DNA of 51,843 bases from Granulicella sp. (GTDB lineage Bacteria > Acidobacteriota > Terriglobia > Terriglobales > Acidobacteriaceae): the NCBI GenBank assembly GCA_027335345.1, contig DAHWOF010000128.1, positions 1 to 51,843 on the forward strand, given 5' to 3'. Under the pieces are notes generated by a model, which worked only from the letters and a program-made list of their open reading frames with translations, searched no databases and was not told where the DNA came from. The position numbers and the translations under genes were made by a program. How positions within the stretch are numbered: the stretch's first letter is position 1; each line of letters begins with the position of its first letter. Below, piece after piece: positions 9,013 to 16,786 of the stretch.

Positions 9013-10005
9013 TCACTCCGCCGCCGGAATCGATCCCGACACGTTGGCCGCCACGGAGGCTGAAACTACGGAAGAGAAGCTGGACTGCGCAGCTACGGTT
9101 GCCACCGCAACTGGATTTGGTCCCGCCGAGATGAAAGGTCCCAGGGCGGCTGCGGCGGTCGTGCTGCTATCCCCGCTCACGCTGGTGATCAGGCCGGTGA
9201 AGCCGGCGGAGCTTTCGTAGTTGAGGTTGTTGGCGGGGATCAGGTTGATGTCAGCATAGGTGGGAGAGCCCAGGGTTACCGCGGGTATGCCGCGCGCCAG
9301 GGCGCGATGCTCTGCCTCAACGCCGAGGATCGACGAGGCTACCTTCGCATAAAGAATGAGATCCGCCTGCGTCAAGTTCGTTCCGCTCGATGCCGGATTC
9401 GCCTGGGTGGAGCTGAAGCCGTTGAAGCCGGCGGCCATCGAAGCGAACTCTTCCACCGCCGTCATGTACGCGCCGATGAAAGCTGTTTCCAACGCGATCA
9501 GCACGGGCAGAAACCCGGCGAGCGACGCAAAGGTTCCGTTGGGGAAATAGAACTTCTGTGGAATGCCGGCGCCGGCGTCCGCGCTGCCATCGATGGCCAG
9601 ACCTAGCAGCGAGCGCAAGGTCTGCGCATGCGAAACCTCTTCCAGCAACGCGCCCTGCAGGTAAGCGACATTCACTTGACTCCCGCTCGCGCTCACATTA
9701 ACAGCGGTTCCTCCGGAGCCGGCGAGATTCGGATCTGTAATCACCGCCTGCGTGGAAAGCGCCGTGTAATAGGTGGTGATCGCCAGGCTCTCCGCAATCA
9801 GCGCGGCTGTGAGAATGTTCGCCGCGGTATCCGTAGAAGCCGCAGCCGCTACCGGCGTGGTGCTCATGAGCGAGCCTCCGGAGCAGCCTTCCACAACGGC
9901 CGTGGTGACAGCGCCCAGCCCGAACATCGTTGCTCCAGTAAGGAAAGAACGGCGATTGATGCCGTTGTCGATGGCAAGATTCCTGATGAACTTTTCTTTT
10001 AGCAT
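9013..10005 (-). CDS. Tat-exported ferritin-like domain protein
   Basis: A 330-aa protein with a twin-arginine signal (NRRSFLTGATMFGLGA, about 17-32) followed by a Cys (EGCSGGS) that might be lipidated. The mature part has two helical pairs with carboxylate/His residues: AALIAESLAITTYY, LLEEVSHAQTL, ALETAFIGAYMTAVEE and ILGVEAEHRAL. This is the four-helix arrangement of the PF13668 'ferritin-like domain' family. Members are periplasmic or surface proteins of mostly unknown role, possibly di-iron or stress related. A clear ribosome site (GAGGAG) precedes the ATG. It is divergent from the ECF sigma/anti-sigma pair. The C-terminal ~70 residues are Ala/Ser-rich and low complexity. Confidence 0.8.
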   Translation of the reverse strand: MLKEKFIRNLAIDNGINRRSFLTGATMFGLGAVTTAVVEGCSGGSLMSTTPVAAAASTDTAANILTAALIAESLAITTYYTALSTQAVITDPNLAGSGGTAVNVSASGSQVNVAYLQGALLEEVSHAQTLRSLLGLAIDGSADAGAGIPQKFYFPNGTFASLAGFLPVLIALETAFIGAYMTAVEEFASMAAGFNGFSSTQANPASSGTNLTQADLILYAKVASSILGVEAEHRALARGIPAVTLGSPTYADINLIPANNLNYESSAGFTGLITSVSGDSSTTAAAALGPFISAGPNPVAVATVAAQSSFSSVVSASVAANVSGSIPAAE

Positions 10006-10334
10006 TCCGGCTCCTCATCTTCGCTCCCTTCCGGCGACGGAGGGGAGGCGGTGTTGGGTTCTCACCTGGGGTACGCGAGTGAGTCGCCCTTTGGATTGGT
10101 CCGGGGAATGAAATTGCACCAAAAAACTTCGTAAGCTGCATTCGAGCGCGTCGCGGCCGATTTGAACCACAGCGACTCGCTCGACTCCGACAGCGGCTGA
10201 CGAACCTCCGGAGGCAGAGAACCGACGTTGCTGCCTCTCTGATCCGTGGGCGGCTCCAACGATTTGCACTACCCGTTCTTGGCGCATTTGGTGGGCAACC
10301 TGGCTTCGCGCTCGTTTGGCCCGGATTAAAGCGA
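10006..10334. promoter_or_regulatory. Divergent intergenic, ferritin-like protein / ECF sigma
   Basis: A 329-bp divergent region that must hold promoters for both directions. I see no repeat, RNA gene or convincing -35/-10 pair. Sigma-K/RskA systems commonly drive their own operon and a neighbouring divergent gene, so an ECF-type promoter here is expected but not identified. Confidence 0.3.
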
Positions 10335-11000
10335 GTGTCAAACAGCGAGCGCAATGGTATAACTGCGGCAGAAGAGTTGCCTGGATGTCCATCCGTTGAG
10401 ATCATTCCCAGCGTACCTGCCACAGAACGGGAGTCCCGCCTCGTGACTGCCTCAATGCAGCCCCTACCAGATTCCGTGCTCATTGAGAGGATGCTGTCAG
10501 GCGACCAAGCTGCCCTTTCGACGATCTACGATCGGTACTCGGCGATGCTTTTTGGAGCGCTCATGCGTATTCTTCGGGACAAGCAGGCAGCCGAAGAGAT
10601 CTTGCAGGATCTGTTTCTGCAACTGTGGCGAAACGCCGCCCAGTTTGATTCCAGCCGGGGTTCCCTCCCTGGCTGGCTGCTGGTCAGCGGACGAAATCGA
10701 GCGATCTCTCGGCTCCGCGGACGCGCCAACCGCGAGGTGCTGGAAGAGACGGAGGGCGTCTTCGCAGATACCTTCCTCTCCACTCAGAACATCGAAGAAG
10801 AAGTATCGCGAACGGAGCTGAGACAACGATTGACCACCGCGCTCCTCAAGCTGCCGACGGAACAAAGGCAAGCTGTGGAGCTGGCTTATTTTGAAGGACT
10901 GACGCAGAGTGAGATCGCTTCCCGGACCGGCAGTCCCTTGGGAACGGTTAAGACCAGGGTTCGAACGGCGATGCAGTCGCTGAAGCAGATATTGACATGA
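10335..11000 (+). CDS. ECF RNA polymerase sigma factor (SigK-like)
   Basis: A 221-aa extracytoplasmic-function sigma factor. Region 2 spans IERMLSGDQAAL ... YDRYSAMLFGALMRIL, with the -10-reading helix AAEEILQDLFLQLW. Region 4 contains LPTEQRQAVELAYFEGLTQ and the helix-turn-helix SEIASRTGSPLGTVKTR. The GTG at 10335 gives about 45 residues before region 2; ATG 10455 (MQPLPDSVL) would give a more usual length, so the start is uncertain. It overlaps the anti-sigma gene by 4 bp (ATGA), so the pair is translationally coupled. Confidence 0.9.
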   Translation: MSNSERNGITAAEELPGCPSVEIIPSVPATERESRLVTASMQPLPDSVLIERMLSGDQAALSTIYDRYSAMLFGALMRILRDKQAAEEILQDLFLQLWRNAAQFDSSRGSLPGWLLVSGRNRAISRLRGRANREVLEETEGVFADTFLSTQNIEEEVSRTELRQRLTTALLKLPTEQRQAVELAYFEGLTQSEIASRTGSPLGTVKTRVRTAMQSLKQILT

Positions 11001-11794
11001 CAGAACGGCACGTCAATCCGGAAGACTTTGACCTCTACGCTTTGGGTGCGTTGGATGGCCAGGACAAAGTGTCTTTTGAAGCCCATGTCCGCTCCTGCGT
11101 CCTATGCCGGCGTGAGCTGCATGAGGCCCAGCGGATCACCATGCTGCTGGGCCTGGCTGAGGCTCCTCTTGCGCCCTCACCTTCGGTCAAGGAGACCCTG
11201 ATGCGGCGCGTCCGCGCGGAGAAGGCTGAATCTGCTCAACGGGCCGTCCAGGACCGGCCGCGAAGAGCTTCGTGGGGTCTTCGCCTTACGCTGGCATCTG
11301 CCTTCGCTGCGCTCCTCTTGGCCTTGGCCGCAGGTCGACTTTGGAGACTGGACCACCTACGCCAACAGGAGATTGCGGCGTTGCAAGGAGAGCTCCAGAG
11401 TGCGCAGGCGCAGGTTTCGCAAAACGCCGCAACCATACGGACCGTGAACGAGGTCATCGGCGCACCCGATACGGTGCAGCTCGCGCTCCTGCAGCAACCT
11501 GCTGGACCGCCGGGGCAGGCCCATATTCTTTTCAACGCGCGCATGGGGGTAGTCATCTACTCCGGTGAGGTGGCTCCCGCTCCGGCGGACCGAAGCTATC
11601 AGCTTTGGCTGGTGCCTTCCACTGGCGCTCCGGTGAGCGCTGGGCTGGTGGCGGCAAATCAATCCAATCAGGCCGTCGTCGTGCATCTGCCGCCTGGGCT
11701 CTCAGCCAAGGCCTTTGCGGTGACGCTGGAGCCGCACGGCGGCATGCCGCAGCCAACCGGACCAAAGGTTCTCGTCGGCGCGCTGAATGGATGA
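10997..11794 (+). CDS. Anti-sigma factor, RskA family, single-pass membrane
   Basis: A 265-aa protein that should bind and hold the ECF factor encoded just upstream. The N-terminal anti-sigma zinc finger shows His30, Cys34 and Cys37 (FEAHVRSCVLC). One transmembrane segment spans about 95-113, followed by a short coiled coil (about 118-150). The extracytoplasmic C-terminal RskA domain ends with QLWLVPSTGAPVSAGLV and FAVTLEPHGGMPQPTGP, the family signature. Release is presumably by regulated proteolysis, as known for RskA; the signal is unknown. A perfect palindrome follows 5 bp after the stop. Confidence 0.9.
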   Translation: MTERHVNPEDFDLYALGALDGQDKVSFEAHVRSCVLCRRELHEAQRITMLLGLAEAPLAPSPSVKETLMRRVRAEKAESAQRAVQDRPRRASWGLRLTLASAFAALLLALAAGRLWRLDHLRQQEIAALQGELQSAQAQVSQNAATIRTVNEVIGAPDTVQLALLQQPAGPPGQAHILFNARMGVVIYSGEVAPAPADRSYQLWLVPSTGAPVSAGLVAANQSNQAVVVHLPPGLSAKAFAVTLEPHGGMPQPTGPKVLVGALNG

Positions 11795-11799
11795 TGTCG

Positions 11800-11823
11800 C
11801 TGGCCGCTGAATTCAGCGGCCAG
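11800..11823 (+). terminator. Perfect palindrome / probable terminator after the sigma operon
   Basis: A 24-bp perfect palindrome made of CTGGCCGCTGAA and its reverse complement, immediately downstream of the anti-sigma stop and followed by TTTC. As RNA it folds into a GC-rich hairpin. The short T-run makes intrinsic termination plausible but not certain. Confidence 0.55.
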
Positions 11824-12060
11824 TTTCGAAGACCCCTGGAGCACGCTGTCTCCATCCGCCGTCGAGATCCGGGTCAAGCCGTCGACTCTGCTCTGCCAGA
11901 TTTGCGGACAACATCGAGAGCGTCTCCTTGGGCTGCCAGGCCGGGGATCCGCCGGGCCTTTTGCCCATCCTCCGGCGCGGGGAACTGCTTCTTCTCCTGC
12001 TGCCTGCGGCCTCACCCGGGCCGCCCCGCCGGCATCTCATCACCGTGGAGGTTCCCCCCA

Positions 12061-12969
12061 ATGAAAGCCGTCGTTCTGGATGCGTACGGTCCACCTTCGA
12101 ACCTGCAGCTCAAGAATGTTCCCACGCCGACAGCCGGCTCCGGCCAGGTGCTCATCGAGGTGCGCGCCGCCGGTGTCAATCCCATCGACTGGAAGATGCG
12201 CTCCGGCCAGACGCGGGATCTCTTTCCAGTGAACTTTCCCGCCATCCTGGGCTTTGATGTTGCCGGGGTGGTGCGCTCCTGCGGCCCTCAGGTCACCGTC
12301 TTTACCCCCGGAGACCGTGTCTTCGGACGCGCCCCCGCGGCGTACGCCGAGTACGTGGCCGGCGACGTCTCCGGCCTGGCCGGAATTCCTTCCGGCGTGG
12401 ACTTCACCACCGCCGCCGCCCTTCCGGTGATCAGCACCACCGCCGACCAGTTGATCCGCAAGGCCGCTCAGGCCCGGAAGGGACAAACCATCTTGCTCAC
12501 CGGAGCCCTGGGCAGCGTGGGCCGCCTGGCGTTGTTCTGCGCTCTGGAGCTTGGAGTCCGCGTCATTGCCGGCGTGCGCTCCAGCCACATCGGCGAAGCG
12601 CTGGCGCTGGGCGCGGAGCGCGCCGTCGATCTCGCCCGCGAAGAGGATCTGGCCGCCCTCGATCCCGTCGACGCCGTCGCCGACTGCGTCGGAGGCGATC
12701 TGGGTCCGCGGCTGCTGCCGCACATCAAACCCGGAGGGGTCTACGCCAGCATCGTTGGACCACCGCGCGGCGCTGAAGCCTATCCCTCCCTGCGCATCCA
12801 CTCCTTCGGCTCACAGCCGGACCCTCAGGCCATGTTGCACTACGCGGCGGCCATCGGCGAAGGCCGGCTCCAACTCCCTCTCGGCCTGGTGCTGCCCCTG
12901 GCTCAGGCTGCCGAGGCCCACATCCAGGGCGAGCGCGGCGGCGCCGGCAAGATCGTGCTGACGCTGTAA
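12061..12969 (+). CDS. NAD(P)-dependent MDR oxidoreductase (quinone-reductase-like)
   Basis: A 302-aa medium-chain dehydrogenase/reductase of the zinc-independent quinone oxidoreductase branch. The N-terminus MKAVVLDAYGPP and AAGVNPIDWKMRSG are the GroES-like domain. The nucleotide-binding loop is LLTGALGSVGRLAL and the C-terminus GGAGKIVLTL is typical. The catalytic zinc ligands of true alcohol dehydrogenases are absent. GTGGAGG precedes the ATG by about 11 bases. It appears to be a single gene, convergent with dnaA across a hairpin and a MITE. Substrate unknown. Confidence 0.85.
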   Translation: MKAVVLDAYGPPSNLQLKNVPTPTAGSGQVLIEVRAAGVNPIDWKMRSGQTRDLFPVNFPAILGFDVAGVVRSCGPQVTVFTPGDRVFGRAPAAYAEYVAGDVSGLAGIPSGVDFTTAAALPVISTTADQLIRKAAQARKGQTILLTGALGSVGRLALFCALELGVRVIAGVRSSHIGEALALGAERAVDLAREEDLAALDPVDAVADCVGGDLGPRLLPHIKPGGVYASIVGPPRGAEAYPSLRIHSFGSQPDPQAMLHYAAAIGEGRLQLPLGLVLPLAQAAEAHIQGERGGAGKIVLTL

Positions 12970-13062
12970 CCGCTCCGGAAACCGCTCCAGGCCCATCTTC
13001 TGGCGTTGTCTCTCCGCGGGCATGCGGCTGAAGCGGCGGAACGGAACTTTCCCCATGGCAAA

Positions 13063-13085
13063 GGCCGCCCGGTCGTCGGGCGGCC
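13063..13085. terminator. Hairpin between convergent MDR gene and dnaA
   Basis: GGCCGCCCG (13063-13071) and CGGGCGGCC (13077-13085) form a 9-bp perfect GC stem with a 5-nt loop. It lies between convergent genes, where a bidirectional terminator is expected, but no U-tract is present on either side. Confidence 0.55.
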
Positions 13086-13116
13086 TACAGTCGGGAAAAG
13101 CTCTCTCACGCTCTTC

Positions 13117-13232
13117 TAGAGCATTTCTCCTGTTGCTGGGTGTCCAGGAAGGGGTGTCCAGTAGCGTTTTCTTTGGTGGAGAACGCCCATCGCTGTCGAG
13201 ACCCCAGCTACGCCTACAGGAGAAATGCTCTA
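13117..13232 (+). mobile_element. MITE copy 2
   Basis: A 116-bp element with perfect 17-bp terminal inverted repeats including the TA flank (TAGAGCATTTCTCCTGT at 13117-13133 and its complement at 13216-13232). The middle differs from the other two copies over about 25 bp (GGAAGGGGTGTCC replaces the CCCGCAGCGGG hairpin), so it is an older or different subtype. Its right end (CTA at 13230-13232) is the dnaA stop codon read on the minus strand. Confidence 0.85.
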
Positions 13233-14642
13233 CCCCAGCGTTTCCATCAGCTTGTTCACGGTGCGGTTCAGATCCTTGTCGGTGCGGCGCTGACCATCGA
13301 TCTTGGCGATGGAGTGCATCACGGTGGTGTGGTGCTTGCCGCCGAACTGACGCCCGATCTCGGGCAGGCTGGCCTCGGTCAACTGCTTGGCCAGATACAT
13401 GGCAATCTGCCGCGGCACCACGATTTGCCGTGAGTTGTTCTTCTGTTTCAACTCCGCCACGCGCATGCCGAAGCACTCGGCGACGGCGCGCTGAATGGCC
13501 TCAATCGTGATCTTGCGCACCTGGGTGTCGATGAACTGCTTCAGGCACTGCTGCGCCGTCGGCAGCGTAATCTCCACGCCATGCAGCGAGCACCAGGCGA
13601 TCAACCGCACCAGAGCGCCTTCCAGCTCACGCACGTTGGTGCGCACATTGCCGGCGATGAACAGCGCGACGTCGGTAGGCAGCGCGGTCTGCTCCAGCTC
13701 CGCCTTGCGCTGCAGAATCGCCACCTTGGTCTCCAGATCGGGAGGCTGGATGTCCACCACCAAGCCCCACTCAAAGCGCGAGCGCAGCCGATCCTCGAAG
13801 TCGTTCAGCTCCTTGGGAGAGCGATCGCTGGCCACCACGATCTGCTTGCTCTGCTCATGCAGCGCATTGAAGGTGTGGAAGAACTCCTCCTGGGTGCGTT
13901 CCTTGCCGGCCAGAAATTGAATGTCATCGATCAGCAGCACATCCACGGACCGGTAACGGTCGCGAAAGCCGGTCATCTTGTCATAGCGGACCGAGTTGAT
14001 CATCTCATTGGTGAACTTCTCCCCGGAGACGTAGCTCACCGCAGCCATCGGATTGCGGGCTTTGATCAGGTGTCCGATGGCCTGCATCAGGTGCGTCTTG
14101 CCCAGGCCCACGCCGCCGTAGAGAAACAACGGATTGTAGGCCTTGGAGGGACGCTCCGCCACAGCCTGCGCCGCCGCCTGAGCAAACTGATTGCCGCTGC
14201 CCACCACAAAGGAGTCAAACTGATAACGCGGATTCAGTTGGGCGGCCGTATTCCAGTCGAACCGCGCCTGCTCCGGCCCGGCGGGCGGGGCGGCTCCGTT
14301 GCCGCGGCGCGGCGCGTTCAGGCTGTGACTGGGCTGGGGAGCGAACCCGCCATCCTCCCGCACCCGCGCCGGCACCTCCTGCGGAGGCACCTGGAACACC
14401 ACCTGATCGATCTCCAGACCGAGATTGTCGATCGCTTCGCTGATCAGATCGCCGTAACGATCTCCAATGTGCTGAAACTCCTCGGAGGGAATCCTCACAT
14501 GCAGAACGCGCCCGTTGACATGCGAGAAGCGAGTGGGCTTCAGCCAAGTTTCAAAGCTCTGGCGATTGATCTTTTTCTCAAGCGCGCCCAGAATCCGAAC
14601 CCACTGGTTCAGGACAGCCGCCGGCACTGGAACATAGGACAT
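13230..14642 (-). CDS. dnaA: Chromosomal replication initiator protein DnaA
   Basis: A 470-aa AAA+ initiator that binds DnaA boxes and melts oriC. The N-terminal domain I contains INRQSFETWLKPT. Domain II is a Pro/Arg-rich linker (about 95-140). Walker A is GGVGLGKTH, Walker B LLIDDIQFLAG, and sensor II sits in NVRELEGALVRL. The C-terminal DNA-binding domain holds the signature EIGRQFGGKHHTTVMHS. The protein ends ...METLG and its TAG stop lies in the right terminus of MITE copy 2, so the native 3' end may have been slightly altered. It is divergent from rpmH, and dnaN lies 5.8 kb away rather than next door. Confidence 0.97.
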   Translation of the reverse strand: MSYVPVPAAVLNQWVRILGALEKKINRQSFETWLKPTRFSHVNGRVLHVRIPSEEFQHIGDRYGDLISEAIDNLGLEIDQVVFQVPPQEVPARVREDGGFAPQPSHSLNAPRRGNGAAPPAGPEQARFDWNTAAQLNPRYQFDSFVVGSGNQFAQAAAQAVAERPSKAYNPLFLYGGVGLGKTHLMQAIGHLIKARNPMAAVSYVSGEKFTNEMINSVRYDKMTGFRDRYRSVDVLLIDDIQFLAGKERTQEEFFHTFNALHEQSKQIVVASDRSPKELNDFEDRLRSRFEWGLVVDIQPPDLETKVAILQRKAELEQTALPTDVALFIAGNVRTNVRELEGALVRLIAWCSLHGVEITLPTAQQCLKQFIDTQVRKITIEAIQRAVAECFGMRVAELKQKNNSRQIVVPRQIAMYLAKQLTEASLPEIGRQFGGKHHTTVMHSIAKIDGQRRTDKDLNRTVNKLMETLG

Positions 14643-15111
14643 CGTCGATTACTCTCTCTTGCCTCCGCCCAACCCCACCGCCGAACAACCCTCGTTCGCC
14701 AGCGATTCAGACGGAAGATGAAAACAGCCAATAGGCAAACCGTACAAGGGCTCTGCAACCACCTGACCCGGAAACAACCAAATCGAAAGCAAAACAGACA
14801 ACAGGGATTCCCTTCCGCGAGGCTCTCGCGAACTCCTTACCACTGGCAATGCTGTTGAAGTCCGACGCCTTGCTTTGCGCCGGAGGAGTGTTGCAACTGC
14901 CGGCTCGCCAGAGAAAAGATCAACCGCGAGTCTCGTTCGATATCACGGAACGGATTCGATACTAGCATGCCGACCGGCCATCTCTGGCAAGCGAATTTTG
15001 CCAAATCCAGAAAGTTCCCGTCAGTTGCACCATCCATTGTGAAGAATCCTGAAATGGGCTTCGGTAACCGGAGTGCTCTGCTCTCTCCACCCTTCGCTCG
15101 TCTCCAGCTCA
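14643..15111. other. dnaA-rpmH divergent intergenic region
   Basis: About 470 bp upstream of dnaA before the rpmH promoter. In many bacteria this interval holds oriC, but I find no TTATCCACA-like DnaA boxes and no AT-rich unwinding stretch here. It should contain the dnaA promoter, which I could not assign. No coding potential recognised. Confidence 0.4.
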
Positions 15112-15140
15112 TTGCCCGTTTTTCTCCCCTCAGGTATACT
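15112..15140 (+). promoter_or_regulatory. Probable sigma-70 promoter of the rpmH cluster
   Basis: TTGCCC (15112-15117) and TATACT (15135-15140) are spaced by exactly 17 bp, and the -10 is extended by GG just upstream. Transcription would start near 15147, giving rpmH a leader of about 290 nt. No coding sequence or known riboswitch is recognised in that leader. Confidence 0.5.
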
Positions 15141-15434
15141 CAGAAATTGCTGTTAACCCGGCTCTTGGGCCACTTCTGGAGCGCGCCTCCAGGGTGAACC
15201 CAAACCGCCCGCAACCTCCCCCGCAAACGGCCTCGCCAGATGTTCGGAGGGAGTTCCATGCGGGCTCCAGCGCCAATCCGCAGAACGGTCCGGAACGTAA
15301 CCCGGCGCCGCTTCGAGGAGCGGTTCCCGGGCAAGCTTCCGGGCCAAGGGATTCGCACCGCGCCCTCCCTGGCCTCCAACCTGCCGCGTTGGAACGCAGG
15401 CCAAGCAAATATCTTTTGAAACAGGACAAACTCG

Positions 15435-15590
15435 ATGCCCAAGCGCACCTTTCAGCCCAATCGCCGCCGCCGTAGCAAGGTCCACGGCTTCCTCTCTCGC
15501 ATGGCCAGCAAGGCCGGCGCCGCTGTGCTCAGCCGACGCCGCGCCAAGGGCCGCCACAAGATTGCCGTCTCGGCAGGCTATCGCGACTAG
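15435..15590 (+). CDS. rpmH: 50S ribosomal protein L34
   Basis: A 51-aa protein, short enough to be missed by length filters. It begins [19 protein letters not shown] and ends [19 protein letters not shown] plus three residues, the classical L34 pattern: a very basic single helix that buries in 23S rRNA. A weak ribosome site, AGGAC, lies about 10 bases upstream of the ATG. It is followed by a hairpin and then rnpA, the near-universal gene order at bacterial replication-start regions. Confidence 0.96.
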   Translation: MPKRTFQPNRRRRSKVHGFLSRMASKAGAAVLSRRRAKGRHKIAVSAGYRD

Positions 15591-15609
15591 CAGCATTCTT
15601 GCCCAAAGC

Positions 15610-15640
15610 GGCGCAGTAGCCAGCGAATGCTACCTGCGCC
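15610..15640 (+). terminator. Hairpin between rpmH and rnpA (attenuator candidate)
   Basis: GGCGCAGTAGC (15610-15620) pairs with GCTACCTGCGCC (15629-15640) with a single bulge. L34 is needed in far larger amounts than RnpA, and partial termination or processing between them is known in other bacteria. That role here is inference. Confidence 0.45.
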
Positions 15641-15848
15641 AGCGCGTACTCGTCGGCGTCGTGGCCCCGTAACAACTACGCACCTGAAAAGATCTTCTAA
15701 CCAGGCTCATCGCAGCGTCCGACGCACCTGAAACATCGCCTTTGCAGGGCGCCATGCCGAGGAAGACGTCACGGCGGCCCCTGCGTGCTGCCGATCGTCT
15801 TTCCTCGGCTCCTCTTCGTCTCGTTTCACGGAAGCCGAGCCTATCTGC

Positions 15849-16325
15849 ATGCCGATCGCGCCCAACTCGCACCGCCTGGCCAAACACGCCGACTACCAGC
15901 ACGTCTATCACTCCGGACGCCGCCAGTTTGGCAAGCAGATCACCTACTTTTACCTGCTGCGGCCCAGCGATCGCGCGGCGGCGGCAGGCCCGCGGGTCGG
16001 CCTCACCGTCCCCAAGGCGCTTGGCAAGGCCGTCGATCGCAATCGCATCAAGCGCCGCATGCGCGCCGCGATTCGCAGCGCGCTACCCCGGCTGACTGCA
16101 GCGGTGGACGTCGTGTTGCATCCCCGGCGCTCCGTCATCGATCTGGAGTTTGTCCAGTTGCAGCGCGAGGTGGCCACTCTGTTCGCCGGCGTTCAGGCCC
16201 GGTGTGACCACGCCACTCACTCCGGCCTGCCGGAGGCCCCCACGGGCTCCAGGCAGCCGACTCGCCGGGGCCCAGCCGCACCCCCTCACCCGGCCGGCTC
16301 GACCGGCCTGGCCACAGGCTCATGA
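15849..16325 (+). CDS. rnpA: Ribonuclease P protein component
   Basis: A 158-aa RnpA, the protein cofactor of RNase P that matures tRNA 5' ends. The core has [34 protein letters not shown] and the RNR helix [12 protein letters not shown]. Most RnpA are 110-130 aa. This one has a ~35-residue Pro/Ala/Arg-rich tail, which overlaps the yidD start by 4 bp (ATGA) and may be poorly conserved. The RNA subunit gene rnpB is not in the window. Confidence 0.93.
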   Translation: MPIAPNSHRLAKHADYQHVYHSGRRQFGKQITYFYLLRPSDRAAAAGPRVGLTVPKALGKAVDRNRIKRRMRAAIRSALPRLTAAVDVVLHPRRSVIDLEFVQLQREVATLFAGVQARCDHATHSGLPEAPTGSRQPTRRGPAAPPHPAGSTGLATGS

Positions 16326-16570
16326 CAGCGGGCTCTGCTGACGCGCGCCGCCAACGCATGGCCTACGCCCTGCTCCGCTTCTACAAGAGCGTGCTCTCAC
16401 CGGCCTGGAATCTTCTCCTCCCCACCCAATGCAAGTACCTTCCCACCTGCAGCGAGTATGCCTATATCGCCGTCACCCGCTATGGATGGCTGCGCGGCCT
16501 TTGGCTGGCGCTGCGCCGCTTGGCGCGTTGCCATCCCTTCGCCCACGGCGGTCACGACCCTGTCCCTTGA
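16322..16570 (+). CDS. yidD: Membrane protein insertion efficiency factor YidD
   Basis: An 82-aa member of the YidD family. It has the characteristic [23 protein letters not shown] (the invariant cysteines) and a C-terminal [14 protein letters not shown]. It acts at the inner face of the membrane and helps YidC-dependent insertion. Its start overlaps the rnpA stop, so translation is coupled. An alternative in-frame ATG at residue 13 is possible. Confidence 0.93.
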   Translation: MTAGSADARRQRMAYALLRFYKSVLSPAWNLLLPTQCKYLPTCSEYAYIAVTRYGWLRGLWLALRRLARCHPFAHGGHDPVP

Positions 16571-16786
16571 AGAACCCCTCTCTGGAGAAGATTGGTGAAA
16601 CAATCTCCCCTCACGCCGCGCCAGGACCTCGCTCCGGAATCAGCCGCCGATGCCCGGTGCGGAAGCCTCTCCATTAACCCTGCGCATGGCTTACTTCACA
16701 GCGCAACCGCCGCCCACACCATTTACCATTAGTACGAAGCCGGCCGTGATTGCGGACCGGCCATAGAGGAAAGAGCAGGAATTCTT

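Noticed and set aside
14643-15111. oriC in the dnaA-rpmH gap
   Set aside because: No near-consensus DnaA boxes or AT-rich segment were seen, so the dnaN-side region is the better candidate.
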